From: an uncultured Pelagibacteraceae bacterium
GTDB taxonomy: Bacteria; Pseudomonadota; Alphaproteobacteria; Pelagibacterales; Pelagibacteraceae
DNA length: 64,000 bases
Direction of reading: 5' to 3'
Assembly (NCBI GenBank): GCA_902581585.1
Contig: CACHPB010000002.1
Coordinates: 128,709-192,708, forward strand
In this document: positions 7,622 through 17,482 of the stretch, one piece after another
Layout of the letters: every line of letters starts with the position of its first letter
Position numbering within the stretch: the stretch's first letter is position 1
Program-made: the position numbers and the translations under genes
The notes under the pieces: generated by a model
What the model saw: only the letters and a program-made list of their open reading frames with translations
Databases searched by the model: none
Told to the model about the DNA's origin: nothing

Positions 7622-9250
7622 ATGAATTCAAACAAACTTAATATATGGTTTCTAAGCTCTTTATTAGTTTCATTACTTGTTATTATTCCAATTATAACCG
7701 TTTCAATTAGTTTTTTTGAAGAAACCTCTCGATATTTTGAAATTTTAAAATCCACTTTTCTATTTGAGTATATTCTTAATTCTTTATTGCTTTTGATTGG
7801 TGTTTTAATTTTAACTTTTATCTTGGGAGTAGGAGCATCATATTTAGTATCGTTTTATGAATTTCTTGGAGTTAATTTTTTTAAATGGGCTTTAATTTTA
7901 TCTTTTGCAATTCCACCTTATATATATGCATATTCGTTATTTGCCTTCTTTGATAATTACGGAACAGCATTTACTATATTAAAGACCTTATTTGGTGAAG
8001 GCGAATTTAATCAACATATACCAAAATTTGACGGTATGTTTGGATTAATTTTATCAATTTCATTTTCACTTTACGCTTATGTTTACATATTAGGAAGATC
8101 TTCATTTTTATATCAATCACAAAACTTAATTGAACTTGGAAAAAACTTAGGTTTTTCCAAATTTAAATCTTTTTTTTTTATTATATTACCTGCTTCAAGA
8201 CCCGCAATTGTTGCAGGTCTATCTTTAGTTGCAATGGAAACATTGGCAGAATTTGGAGCTGTTGACTTTTTTTCAATTAATACTCTTACAACAGGTATTT
8301 ATAATGCATGGATAACATTTGATGATTTAGCTTTTGCAAATAGAATATCTTTTTTTCTACTATTATTCATATTTATTTTATTTTTAACAGAAAAACTATC
8401 TAGAAAAAAAGCAAAATATCATTTGGACTCTAGAGGTGGATTTAAACAAAAAGAAAAAATAAAACTCTCAGGTATAAATTCTTTTTTTGCTTTCTTGTTT
8501 TGTTTTCTATTATTTTTTTTTAGTTTTTTATTTCCATTAAGTCAAATGGTCTATTGGACAATTAAATTTCCAGAAAACTTTTTTGATGTAAATGTAATGA
8601 ACCTTTTATTAAATACTTTATATTTAGTGACACTATCCAGTATTGTTTTAATATTTTTTGCATTGCTTTCAAATTATGGTAACCGTGTTTCAAAAAATAA
8701 AACTCTTAATTTTTTATCGACACTATCAATATCAGGATATGCAATACCAGGTGTAATATTAGCTGTAGCCTTTATAACTTTTATTGCATGGTTTGATAAT
8801 AATATAATTAAATCTCTTGGTCTTTTATCTATTAAAAAAATATTTATTGGGTCAATCTTAGGATTAATAATTGTTTATTTCATTCGTTTTTATTCATTAG
8901 CATTTAATGGGATTAAATCTGGTTATGAAAAAATAAATTTTTCAGTTGATGAAAGTGCCTATCTACTTGGTTATTCAAAAAGAAAGACTTTTTTTAATAT
9001 CCACATTCCATATTTAAGAAATTCACTTTTATTTGTAATTATACTAATTTCGCTAGAGATAATTAGAGAATTACCAATTACCTTAGTTTTAAGACCTTTT
9101 AATTTTGAAACATTTGCAACAACAGCATATATTTCTGCATCCGAGGACATGCTTGAGGCAGCAGCAGTACCATCATTATTTTTAATTTTAATTGCAGCTT
9201 TTTTTATTACAATATCTTCTAAATATATTTTAAAAGATAATAATGAGTAA
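7622..9250 (+). CDS. Ferric iron ABC transporter permease (FbpB/SfuB family)
   Basis: 542 residues, very hydrophobic, about twelve predicted membrane segments in two homologous halves. This is the fused double-permease organisation of FbpB/SfuB. Each half carries an EAA-type cytoplasmic loop: near residue 180 (ELGKNLGFSKFKSFFFIILP) and near residue 455 (LLGYSKRKTFFNIHIP). It forms the membrane channel for Fe(III). Its last 8 bases overlap the ATPase gene. No strong Shine-Dalgarno is visible before the ATG, and a 92-base gap containing the hairpin separates it from the upstream reading frame. Confidence 0.92.
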   Translation: MNSNKLNIWFLSSLLVSLLVIIPIITVSISFFEETSRYFEILKSTFLFEYILNSLLLLIGVLILTFILGVGASYLVSFYEFLGVNFFKWALILSFAIPPYIYAYSLFAFFDNYGTAFTILKTLFGEGEFNQHIPKFDGMFGLILSISFSLYAYVYILGRSSFLYQSQNLIELGKNLGFSKFKSFFFIILPASRPAIVAGLSLVAMETLAEFGAVDFFSINTLTTGIYNAWITFDDLAFANRISFFLLLFIFILFLTEKLSRKKAKYHLDSRGGFKQKEKIKLSGINSFFAFLFCFLLFFFSFLFPLSQMVYWTIKFPENFFDVNVMNLLLNTLYLVTLSSIVLIFFALLSNYGNRVSKNKTLNFLSTLSISGYAIPGVILAVAFITFIAWFDNNIIKSLGLLSIKKIFIGSILGLIIVYFIRFYSLAFNGIKSGYEKINFSVDESAYLLGYSKRKTFFNIHIPYLRNSLLFVIILISLEIIRELPITLVLRPFNFETFATTAYISASEDMLEAAAVPSLFLILIAAFFITISSKYILKDNNE

Positions 9251-10301
9251 AAATTTTTTAGAAATTAAAAATGTTGACTTTATAGTTAGTGGTCAAACCA
9301 AAGTAAAAAACGTCTCTTTTTCAATTCAAAATGAAGGCGATATAATTTGTCTATTAGGGCCATCTGGAATAGGAAAAACAACAATTTTAAGAACTATTGC
9401 TGGCTTAGAGAAGATCGTTAATGGATCAATAACAATAAATAATAAGTTAATGTCCTCAAAAAACAAACATGTTGAACCAGAGGACCGAAATATATCACTT
9501 GCTTTTCAAGAAAATAGTCTATTTCCTCACTATAACGTAGAAAAAAATATTTTAATTGGTACTGAAAAAAAAAGTAAAAAGAAAAAGAAAATAAATCCAA
9601 AAGAAATAATTAGTTTTTTAAACCTAAAAAAAATATTAAATAAATATCCTCATGAAATAAGTGCTGGAGAAGCTCAGAGAGCATCGTTAGCAAGATCATT
9701 AGTTTCTAATCCAGATTTACTTCTTCTAGATGAACCACTTTCAAATGTTGATCAAAGTTTTAAAGAAGAAATTCAAGTTGAGTTAAAACAATTATTAAGC
9801 AAATCTAAAATAACAACTATTATTGTAACACATGACTCATATGAAGCTTTTTATTTGGGAAGCAAGTGCGGAATTATTTTAAATAAACAACTTAAACAAT
9901 TTGACGACCCATACAATGTTTATCATTTTCCAAATTCAATTGAGGTTGTAAATTTTTTAAATAGAGGAATTTTAATTCCAGCAAAAGTAACAAGTGAGAA
10001 TAGTTTAGAAAATAAAGATCTAGGAACAATCCAAGGCAATTTTGTAAAACATTACCCTAATGGATCTGATGTTAAACTTTTATTGCAACCTGAAGATCTA
10101 GAGCATGATGACAAAAGTAATTTAAAGTTGGAAGTAGTTGATCGAAAATTCAGAGGAACAAATTTTATCTACACCCTTAAAACTGAAAGTAATTTACAAA
10201 TTCCTGTATTTGTTCATTCTCATCATATTCATCAACATGAGATAGATGAAAAATTTGGTATTAAAAGACCAATTCATATTGACCACATTGTCTGTTTTTA
10301 A
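9243..10301 (+). CDS. Ferric iron ABC transporter ATP-binding protein (FbpC family)
   Basis: 352 residues. The nucleotide-binding domain carries Walker A GPSGIGKTT (about residue 40), a Q-loop in LAFQENSLFPHY, Walker B LLLLDEP and the H-loop TIIVTHDSYEA. The ABC signature is the divergent SAGEAQR instead of LSGGQQR. A short lysine run (KKSKKKKK) lies before the signature. About 120 C-terminal residues form the TOBE-like regulatory domain of the iron/sugar/phosphate importers. It energises uptake with the overlapping permease. Substrate assignment follows from the linked FbpA-type protein. Confidence 0.92.
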   Translation: MSKNFLEIKNVDFIVSGQTKVKNVSFSIQNEGDIICLLGPSGIGKTTILRTIAGLEKIVNGSITINNKLMSSKNKHVEPEDRNISLAFQENSLFPHYNVEKNILIGTEKKSKKKKKINPKEIISFLNLKKILNKYPHEISAGEAQRASLARSLVSNPDLLLLDEPLSNVDQSFKEEIQVELKQLLSKSKITTIIVTHDSYEAFYLGSKCGIILNKQLKQFDDPYNVYHFPNSIEVVNFLNRGILIPAKVTSENSLENKDLGTIQGNFVKHYPNGSDVKLLLQPEDLEHDDKSNLKLEVVDRKFRGTNFIYTLKTESNLQIPVFVHSHHIHQHEIDEKFGIKRPIHIDHIVCF

Positions 10302-10325
10302 TTATTATTGTACGTTAATAAATCC

Positions 10326-12770
10326 ATGGATAAAGAATTACCAAAAAGCTCAAAAGTTGTAGTAATTGGAGGTGGTGTTGCAGGCACATCATGCGCATAC
10401 CATCTTGCTAAATTTGGCTGGAAAGATGTCGTTTTATTAGAAAGAGATCAATTGACATCAGGAACAACTTGGCACGCTGCCGGTCTTATGGGCCAATTAG
10501 GAGCATCATCAACTATAACAAAACTTAGAAAATATACTTTAGATCTTTACCAAGATTTAGAAAAAAAGACTGGTTTATCAATTGGATTAAAACAAAATGG
10601 TGCAATTACAGTTGCAACAACAAATGATAGAATGCAAGAGTTACTAAGACAAGCAACGACAGCTCAATTATCAGATGTTGAAGTGCAAGTTTTAGATAAA
10701 AAACAAACAAAAGATTTATACCCAGTAGTAAATAACGAGGATATTATTGGAAGTGTTTTTATGCCTAAAGATGGACAAGCTGATCCAGTAGGTGTCACTA
10801 ACGTTTTAGCAAAAGCAGCTAGGATGGAAGGTACAAAAATTTTTGAAAAAACACCTGTTACAAAAATTTTAGTCAAAAATAAATCTATAGTTGGAGTAGA
10901 GACTGAAAAAGGAAAAATAGATTGTGAATATGTTGTTCTAGCTACCGGTATGTGGTCAAGGCAAATTGGTGAAAAAATGAATGTGAGTATTCCATTATAT
11001 CCTAATGAACATTTTTATGTGATCACGGAGCCGATGAAAGATCTACCAACAAATTTACCAGTTTTGAGAGATTATAATAATTGTCTTTATCTAAAAGAAG
11101 ATGCTGGGAAAATGTTAGTTGGAATTTTTGAACCAAATGCCAAACCTGCTTTTAAAGATACTGGTATTGTACCAGAAAATTTTTCTTTTGGAGAATTGCC
11201 AGATGACTTTGATCATTTTGAACCTTATTTAAAAAAATCTTTTCATAGATTGCCAATGTTAGAAAATGCTGGAATTAGAAAATTTTTCTCTGGCCCAGAA
11301 TCTTTTACACCTGATACACAATATTTATTAGGAGAGACTCCAGAGATAAAAAACTTTTTTACCTGTTGTGGTTTTAATAGCATTGGTATAGCAAGTTCAG
11401 GTGGCGCAGGTCGAGTTACTGCTGAATGGATGATCAATGGACATATTAATGAGGATTTATTCTCTGTAGATATAAAAAGATTTCAACAATTCCATTCTTC
11501 AAAAAAATTTATTATGGAAAGAGTTACAGAGACTCTTGGTGATTTATATGGAATGCATTGGCCATATAAACAACATAAAACTTCAAGAAACCAAATTACT
11601 TTACCATACCATGAAGAACTAAAAAAATTAGGTGCTTGTTTTGGATCTTCAGGCGGTTTTGAGAGACCTATGTGGTATTCTTTGAATGGTGCAAAAGCTG
11701 AATATGAATACAGTTTTGGTTATCAAAATTGGTATCCATCTGCTGAATATGAGACCAAAAATACAAGAAAAAATGTCGGTTTATTCGAATTAACACCTTT
11801 TTCTAAATTTGATGTTGCTGGAGAAAATGTCCATGATGAATTACAAAAATTGTGTACAGCGAACATAAAAGATGTTGAGGGTAGATCAACTTACACCCAG
11901 ATGCTAAATGAAGATGGTGGTATAGAGACAGATGTAACTATAACTTGCCTGACTAAAAATCATTTTAGAATAATAGGTCCAGCTGCAACAAGAGAACACG
12001 ATAAATTTCATATAAAAAAATACCTCTCAGAAAAAATAAACTTTAAAGATGTAACAGAGGATTTTGCATGCTTAGGATTGTATGGACCAAATACTAGAAA
12101 ATTATTATCAAATATAAGTGATGATGATTTTTCAAATGAAGGAATAAAATTTAGTCATGGTAAAAAGGTGAATATAGATGGAATTGATGTTTGGGCTCAA
12201 AGATTGTCATATGTGGGTGAAATTGGATTTGAATTATATGTAAAAATAGATGATAGCAAAAAACTTTTCTTAACCATAGTCAATGAAGGTAAAAATCATA
12301 ATTTATCTCTATGTGGGGCGCACGCAATGGATATAATGAGAATGGAAAGTGGGTTTTTACATTGGGGGCATGATATATCCCCCGAGGAGAATCAATACCA
12401 AGCAGGACTTCAATTTGCTATCAGTTATAAAAAAAATATTAATTTTATTGGAAAAGAAGCTTTACTAAAAATTAAAGATCAAAAACAAAAAAAATTGTTG
12501 GCAATGATGGTTCTTAAAGATAATAAACCAGGACAACCTCTACTGCTTCATGAAGAACCGATTTACTTAGATGATAAAATAATTGGTAGAACAACTTCAG
12601 GTAATTATTCATTCAATTTTGAAAAAAATATATCTTTTGGTTATGTAAATTCTGGAAATACAATTGAAAATTTACTTGATAAAAATTTGTCTATTGAAAT
12701 AGAAAAGAAAAAATATCCTGTTTCATTAATTCAAAAGCCACTTAATCAAAAAAATATTAAAAATGCCTAA
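10326..12770 (+). CDS. Dimethylglycine/sarcosine dehydrogenase family flavoprotein (DAO domain + GcvT domain)
   Basis: 814 residues from ATG 10326; an in-frame TTG at 10308 is less likely. The N-terminal FAD-dependent DAO domain (about 1-380) begins VVVIGGGVAG and has the TTWHAAGL segment, whose His50 corresponds to the residue that binds FAD covalently in this family. The C-terminal half is a glycine-cleavage T-protein/aminomethyltransferase fold (about 430-800) that passes the released one-carbon unit to tetrahydrofolate. Such enzymes oxidatively demethylate dimethylglycine, sarcosine or related N-methyl compounds and reduce ETF; etfBA and ETF-QO are in this window. The exact substrate is unproven. 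Its stop overlaps the ATG of a TauD-type dioxygenase gene. Confidence 0.88.
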   Translation: MDKELPKSSKVVVIGGGVAGTSCAYHLAKFGWKDVVLLERDQLTSGTTWHAAGLMGQLGASSTITKLRKYTLDLYQDLEKKTGLSIGLKQNGAITVATTNDRMQELLRQATTAQLSDVEVQVLDKKQTKDLYPVVNNEDIIGSVFMPKDGQADPVGVTNVLAKAARMEGTKIFEKTPVTKILVKNKSIVGVETEKGKIDCEYVVLATGMWSRQIGEKMNVSIPLYPNEHFYVITEPMKDLPTNLPVLRDYNNCLYLKEDAGKMLVGIFEPNAKPAFKDTGIVPENFSFGELPDDFDHFEPYLKKSFHRLPMLENAGIRKFFSGPESFTPDTQYLLGETPEIKNFFTCCGFNSIGIASSGGAGRVTAEWMINGHINEDLFSVDIKRFQQFHSSKKFIMERVTETLGDLYGMHWPYKQHKTSRNQITLPYHEELKKLGACFGSSGGFERPMWYSLNGAKAEYEYSFGYQNWYPSAEYETKNTRKNVGLFELTPFSKFDVAGENVHDELQKLCTANIKDVEGRSTYTQMLNEDGGIETDVTITCLTKNHFRIIGPAATREHDKFHIKKYLSEKINFKDVTEDFACLGLYGPNTRKLLSNISDDDFSNEGIKFSHGKKVNIDGIDVWAQRLSYVGEIGFELYVKIDDSKKLFLTIVNEGKNHNLSLCGAHAMDIMRMESGFLHWGHDISPEENQYQAGLQFAISYKKNINFIGKEALLKIKDQKQKKLLAMMVLKDNKPGQPLLLHEEPIYLDDKIIGRTTSGNYSFNFEKNISFGYVNSGNTIENLLDKNLSIEIEKKKYPVSLIQKPLNQKNIKNA

Positions 12771-13561
12771 TGTTTAAAATTATCCCCAAAAAAAATAAGG
12801 CAGCAGAGATTATTTGTAATCTTAATAAAATTAATAAAAATGAATTGAAACAAATAAAATCTACACTTGATAAATATGGTATGATTTATTTTCCAAAACA
12901 AAAGCTAAATTCTAGAAATTATCTAAATTTTGCAAAAAAATTTGGGAAACCTGCGAACTATCCAAGGTTGAGAGGATTAAATAAAAAATACCCACAAATT
13001 ACTGTTGTACAAAGAAAATCTTCAGACAAGGGACCAAGCTTTGGTGAACAATTTCATACAGACTCTTCATATACAAAAAAACCTCCACGATACACTATGT
13101 TGCTATCAAAACTGGTGCCTAAAAAAGGTGTTGCAAATACTGAGTTTTCTTCACAGTATTTAGCATATGAAAATCTGACTAAAAATCACAAAATTAGACT
13201 TAATAAATTAAAAGGTATTTACTCATCGCATGGACCTATATCAATTACTACAGTTGAAAGAGAGAAAGAAAAAGGAAAAATTTCTAAAGAATTAATTGCC
13301 AGTCACAAGATTATTAAAACTATTAATAATAAAAAAACTATATACTGTAGCCCTGGACACTTTATAAAATTTAACACAAATATGACTAAACAAAAAAACA
13401 AATTAAAGAATTTTTTATTCAGTCACCAGACTAAAAAAAAATTTCAATATGCTTTAGAATGGGAAAAAGACCAGCTTGCTATTTGGGATAACAGAGCAAT
13501 GCTTCATCAAGCTACTCCTTTTAAAGGAAATAGAATTCTTCACAGAATAACAATATTATAA
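12770..13561 (+). CDS. TauD/TfdA-family Fe(II)/2-oxoglutarate-dependent dioxygenase
   Basis: 263 residues. The 2-His-1-Asp iron facial triad is visible: His96 and Asp98 in QFHTD and distal His246 in MLHQATPF, with the 2-oxoglutarate-binding arginine near 255-259 (RILHR). The length is near the family norm of about 280. These enzymes hydroxylate or cleave substrates such as taurine, betaines and other quaternary amines. The gene starts in the stop codon of the dimethylglycine dehydrogenase-family gene, so the two probably act on one compound or consecutive intermediates. Codons are extremely Lys/Asn-rich. Its iron dependence fits its place after an iron transporter, but that may be coincidence. 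Confidence 0.9.
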   Translation: MFKIIPKKNKAAEIICNLNKINKNELKQIKSTLDKYGMIYFPKQKLNSRNYLNFAKKFGKPANYPRLRGLNKKYPQITVVQRKSSDKGPSFGEQFHTDSSYTKKPPRYTMLLSKLVPKKGVANTEFSSQYLAYENLTKNHKIRLNKLKGIYSSHGPISITTVEREKEKGKISKELIASHKIIKTINNKKTIYCSPGHFIKFNTNMTKQKNKLKNFLFSHQTKKKFQYALEWEKDQLAIWDNRAMLHQATPFKGNRILHRITIL

Positions 13562-13565
13562 TCAA

Positions 13566-14495
13566 ATGTATTCGATCTTTCTTGGGTTAACACCTTTTAT
13601 TTTTATAACTTTGCTCGGATTTATATTTGGAAGACTGAAAATATTTGATTTAAGCCATGCAAAAGTTTTGAACTTATTTTTATTCTACGTTGCGGTACCT
13701 GCACTAATTATAAAATTTGTTGCACAGAGTGAAATTGGACAGGTAGACATTAAGCAAATAATTTCATATTTTTTAATGCAAGCTTCTCTAGGTTTGCTTA
13801 CTTTTTTTGTGACAAGTAAACTTTTTAAAAGACCCATACCTGAGTCAATTATATGGTCACTTATGGTTTCCTTGTCTAACCACGTAACTTTATTATTACC
13901 AATTACAAAAATTTATTTTGGAACAGAAGTTATAACACAAGTTACCAGTATAATATTAATGGATGGAGTTATATTACTATCTGTGATTACTTTTTTCTTA
14001 GAATTAACTACAAAAAAAAATATTAAATTACTGTTTTTTCTGAGGAATGTGACTTTTAATCCAATGATATTTTCAATTTTAATTGGACTTTTGCTTTTTA
14101 TATTTAACTATAAAATTGATAATACGCCGATTGATTACGTGCTATCTGTTTTAGCGGCCTGTGTTTCTCCTGTTGGTTTGTTTGCAATTGGTATTACTCT
14201 TTCTTTTTATACTCACAAAGTTATAAATAAATTAACTTCAACCATCTCTATTTTAAAGTTGGTAATATCTCCGCTAATTTTATTAATCATAGCATTTATA
14301 TTTTTTGATGCTGGATTACCTGAAAAAATACCAGGTGCATTTTTTGTAAGTGTAGCACCGTGTGGACACACTGCGGTAGTATTATGTTCAGCTTACAATG
14401 TTAGTCCTGAAAATATTATTAAAGCTCTATTTATTTCTACTTTTGCCTCTATAGGTACAATTTTTTTTGCAATTCAATATCTACAAGTTGCTTAG
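13566..14495 (+). CDS. AEC-family permease (auxin efflux carrier-type transporter)
   Basis: 309 residues with about ten hydrophobic membrane segments. The pattern fits AEC/malonate transporter proteins: an N-terminal GFIFGRLKIF block, the central VSLSNHVTLLLPI, and PVGLFAIG plus a C-terminal VAPCGHTAVVLCSAYN segment around the second broken helix. AEC proteins move carboxylates or related small organics; the substrate is unknown. It lies 4 bases after the dioxygenase gene, so it may import substrate for, or export product from, the demethylase/dioxygenase pair. Its last 15 bases overlap the convergent gene at 14481. Confidence 0.85.
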   Translation: MYSIFLGLTPFIFITLLGFIFGRLKIFDLSHAKVLNLFLFYVAVPALIIKFVAQSEIGQVDIKQIISYFLMQASLGLLTFFVTSKLFKRPIPESIIWSLMVSLSNHVTLLLPITKIYFGTEVITQVTSIILMDGVILLSVITFFLELTTKKNIKLLFFLRNVTFNPMIFSILIGLLLFIFNYKIDNTPIDYVLSVLAACVSPVGLFAIGITLSFYTHKVINKLTSTISILKLVISPLILLIIAFIFFDAGLPEKIPGAFFVSVAPCGHTAVVLCSAYNVSPENIIKALFISTFASIGTIFFAIQYLQVA

Positions 14496-15545
14496 AACTT
14501 TACTAGCACATTCTGTGGTGTTGCTATCACCATCTAAATCTTTTGTTCTATTATTTTTTTCTAATAAAGTCTTTTCGATTGATTTTACTATTCTTGATGC
14601 AGCTTCTTTTTCTCCCAAATAATCTAACATCATGGCACCAGACCATATTTGTCCTACGGGATTAGCAATACCTTTTCCTGCTATATCTGGGGCTGAACCA
14701 TGCACTGGTTCAAACAATGATGGATATTTGTTTGTAGGGTTAATATTTCCAGACGGTGCAATGCCTATAGTTCCAGTACATGCTGGACCTAGATCTGATA
14801 AAATATCTCCAAATAAGTTTGAAGCCACGACAACATCAAACCATTCAGGAGTTAAAACAAATCTAGCAGTTAATATATCAATATGAAATTGATCAGTTTC
14901 AATTTCAGAATAGCTTTTCTTATTTTCATTAAATCTTTCATCCCAGTAAGGCATAGTTATTGATATACCATTAGATTTTGTAGCATTGGTTAATTTTTTT
15001 CTTTTACGTTTTTTTGCTAATTCAAATGCAAACTTTTGCACTCTGTCTATCCCATGTTTTGACATAATAGTTTCTTGAATTACAATTTCTCTTTCAGTAT
15101 TTTGATACATCTTTCCACCAACTGAAGAATACTCTCCCTCTGTATTTTCTCGAACTATCATCATGTCAATATCGCCGGGTTTCTTATTAGCTAATGGGGC
15201 ATTAACACCTTCAAATAATTTTACTGGTCTTAGATTTATAAATTGATCAAATTCTCTTCTAAACTGAAGTAGTGATCCCCATAATGTAACATGATCTGGG
15301 TATCGATCTGGCATTCCAACTGCACCAAAAAATATAGCATCATGGCTACCAATTTTATCCTTCCAATCATCAGGCAACATTTTTCCGTGTTTTTCATAAT
15401 AATCACACGATGAAAAATCAAATTCATCAATTTGTAATTTGAATTGATGTTGATTGGCAACCTCTTTTAAAATTTTTTGAGCTTCTGGAACTACTTCTTT
15501 ACCAATTCCATCTCCTGCAATGGATGCAATTTTATACTCTTTCAT
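14481..15545 (-). CDS. Isocitrate/isopropylmalate dehydrogenase-family enzyme, tartrate or D-malate dehydrogenase type
   Basis: 354 residues of the NAD-dependent decarboxylating dehydrogenase family. Features are the N-terminal GDGIGKEVVPEA motif, the substrate-binding arginines (LLQFRREFDQFINLRP), MIVRENTEGEYS, the metal site in NLFGDILSDLG and the cofactor-binding EPVHGSAPDIAGKGIANP. The REFDQFINLRP and EGEYSSVGG forms resemble tartrate dehydrogenase/D-malate dehydrogenase (TtuC/DmlA) more than LeuB or Icd. It would oxidise D-malate, tartrate or a related 2-hydroxy acid. It lies 2 bases after the GMP reductase gene in an unexpected pairing. Confidence 0.85.
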   Translation of the reverse strand: MKEYKIASIAGDGIGKEVVPEAQKILKEVANQHQFKLQIDEFDFSSCDYYEKHGKMLPDDWKDKIGSHDAIFFGAVGMPDRYPDHVTLWGSLLQFRREFDQFINLRPVKLFEGVNAPLANKKPGDIDMMIVRENTEGEYSSVGGKMYQNTEREIVIQETIMSKHGIDRVQKFAFELAKKRKRKKLTNATKSNGISITMPYWDERFNENKKSYSEIETDQFHIDILTARFVLTPEWFDVVVASNLFGDILSDLGPACTGTIGIAPSGNINPTNKYPSLFEPVHGSAPDIAGKGIANPVGQIWSGAMMLDYLGEKEAASRIVKSIEKTLLEKNNRTKDLDGDSNTTECASKVLSNL

Positions 15546-15547
15546 TT

Positions 15548-16582
15548 TTATTTTGTGAAAGTATCGTTAAATTGTTTTGCAACTCTTACAAAAGTAGTAC
15601 ATTTACTTAATTGTTTTAATGAAGGAGCACCTACATAAGTGCAACTACTTCTAACGCCACCTAGAATATCTTGAATTGTATCTTTTATTTTTCCTCTATA
15701 TTTAATTCTTACAGTTCTTCCTTCACTACTTCTGTAATTTGATAATCCTCCATAATGCTTTTTATTTGCTGTTTCAGAGCTTGAACCATAAAATTCAATA
15801 TATTTTGAGCCGTTTGATTTAACTATTTTACCCTTGCCTTCGTCGTGACCTGCAAACATTCCACCTAACATTACAAAATCTGCACCACCCCCAAAACCTT
15901 TTGCAACATCTCCAGGACATGTACATCCACCATCTGCAATTATATGAGCACCTAAACCATGTGCTGCATCAGCACATTCAATTACAGCACTTAATTGAGG
16001 GTAGCCAACTCCTGTTTGAATTCTTGTTGTACAAACACTTCCTGGACCAATCCCAACTTTAACAATATCTGCACCAGATAAAATAAGTTCTTGTGTCATG
16101 TCTGCAGTAACTACATTTCCAGCTATAATAGTTTTTGTAGGATATTTATCTCTTACAGATTTAAGAAATTTACTAAAGTATTCAGAATAACCATTAGCAA
16201 CATCAATACAAATGAACTTTATAAATCCAAATTCTCTTAAAACTTTGTTTAAATTTTCAAAATCTTCTTTTTTAGTACCAATGCTAATAGCTATATTTTT
16301 ATAAATAGATTTAATTTTTTTAAATTGTTTTATTTTTTTTATATCATGTTGTTTAGTTAAACATGTAATCATGCCATATTCAGATAATTTCTCAGCTACT
16401 CCAAGCTCTCCGACCCCATCCATATTTGCAGCCATTATAGGAATACCCGACCACTCATTTTTACTATATTTAAATCTGTATGTTCTTAGAAGATTTACAT
16501 CTTTACGACTTTGTAGCGTACTTCTTTTAGGTCTAAAAAGGACGTCTGAATAATCTAGTTTTAATTCTTCTTCAATTCTCAC
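15548..16582 (-). CDS. guaC: GMP reductase
   Basis: 344 residues from GTG 16582, chosen because MRIEEELKLDYSDVLFRP aligns with the start of E. coli GuaC; an in-frame GTG at 16606 would add eight residues. The IMPDH/GMPR TIM barrel shows the catalytic cysteine in GPGSVCTTR, the GGCTCPGDVAKGFGGGADFVM phosphate/NADP region (split here as GGCTCPGD and GGGADFVM) and the GGLSNYRSSEGR flap. It converts GMP to IMP with NADPH, and the absence of a CBS-domain insert argues against IMPDH. The gene is followed at once by the 2-hydroxyacid dehydrogenase gene. Confidence 0.93.
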   Translation of the reverse strand: MRIEEELKLDYSDVLFRPKRSTLQSRKDVNLLRTYRFKYSKNEWSGIPIMAANMDGVGELGVAEKLSEYGMITCLTKQHDIKKIKQFKKIKSIYKNIAISIGTKKEDFENLNKVLREFGFIKFICIDVANGYSEYFSKFLKSVRDKYPTKTIIAGNVVTADMTQELILSGADIVKVGIGPGSVCTTRIQTGVGYPQLSAVIECADAAHGLGAHIIADGGCTCPGDVAKGFGGGADFVMLGGMFAGHDEGKGKIVKSNGSKYIEFYGSSSETANKKHYGGLSNYRSSEGRTVRIKYRGKIKDTIQDILGGVRSSCTYVGAPSLKQLSKCTTFVRVAKQFNDTFTK

Positions 16583-16687
16583 AAATCCGAATTTATACAG
16601 GTGCACAAAGTAAATTCAAATTAAATATTATTAATATTGATACTAAGCTTTCATTAGTTATACTTTCAAAAATTCATATTATTAAGC

Positions 16688-17482
16688 ATGTTTAAAGGAT
16701 TTAAGTCAAAATACATAAAAGTTAGAAAAGGTAAAATTTTCTGTAGAGTAGGAGGTAATGGTCCACCGTTACTTTTACTTCATGGTTATCCACAAACACA
16801 TTTAATGTGGCACAAGACTGCACTAGAATTATCGAAAAAATTTACGGTTATTGCTGCAGACCTAAGGGGATATGGTAATAGTTTAGCTCCACCCTCAGAT
16901 AAAAATCATTTTAATTATTCCAAAAGAGAAATGGCAAGTGACATGAAACAAATAATGGAAAAATTAGGTTATTCTAAATTCTTTGTAGCTGGACATGATA
17001 GAGGAGGAAGAGTGGCTCACAGATTAGCAAGGGACCATAGAAAAAATATATTAGCTTTGAGTGTTTTAGATATTTGCCCCACACTAGATATGTATGAATT
17101 AACAACTAAAGACTTTGCTAAAGCATACTTTCATTGGTTTTTTTTAATTCAACCTAAGTGGCTACCTGAAAGAATGATTATGAGTGATCCAAGAAAATGG
17201 ATGAAATACTGCTTAGATAAATGGTCTGGAAATCATAAATTTGGAAAAGTTGAAGAAGGTTATTTAAAATGTTTTAAGCAACCAAAAAGAATTCATGGAT
17301 CATGTGAAGATTATAGAGCTTCTGCAACAATTGACTTGGATCATGATAAAAAAGACAGAAAGAAAAAACTAAATATTCCTATTCAAGTATTGTGGGGAAA
17401 AAAGGGTGTAATTGGTAGACAGTTCAAACCAGTAAAAATTTGGCAGAAATATACAACTAAAAAATTGAAGGACATGCAATAA
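16688..17482 (+). CDS. Haloacetate dehalogenase-like alpha/beta hydrolase, C-terminus lost by frameshift
   Basis: 264 residues as read. The nucleophile elbow GHDRGGR (Asp104, Arg105, Arg108) and the HW pair in YFHWFFLIQP match the fluoroacetate/haloacetate dehalogenase and epoxide hydrolase branch; the oxyanion region is HGYPQTH. The frame ends in KLKDMQ, without the catalytic histidine. That histidine (SGHFIPEQ) is present just downstream in the -1 frame (17470-17565). Adding one G at the AAGGA near 17470 would restore a protein of about 290 residues, the usual family length. As written the product should be inactive; a sequencing or assembly error is equally possible. Natural substrates may be other small acids or epoxides. 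Confidence 0.8.
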   Translation: MFKGFKSKYIKVRKGKIFCRVGGNGPPLLLLHGYPQTHLMWHKTALELSKKFTVIAADLRGYGNSLAPPSDKNHFNYSKREMASDMKQIMEKLGYSKFFVAGHDRGGRVAHRLARDHRKNILALSVLDICPTLDMYELTTKDFAKAYFHWFFLIQPKWLPERMIMSDPRKWMKYCLDKWSGNHKFGKVEEGYLKCFKQPKRIHGSCEDYRASATIDLDHDKKDRKKKLNIPIQVLWGKKGVIGRQFKPVKIWQKYTTKKLKDMQ

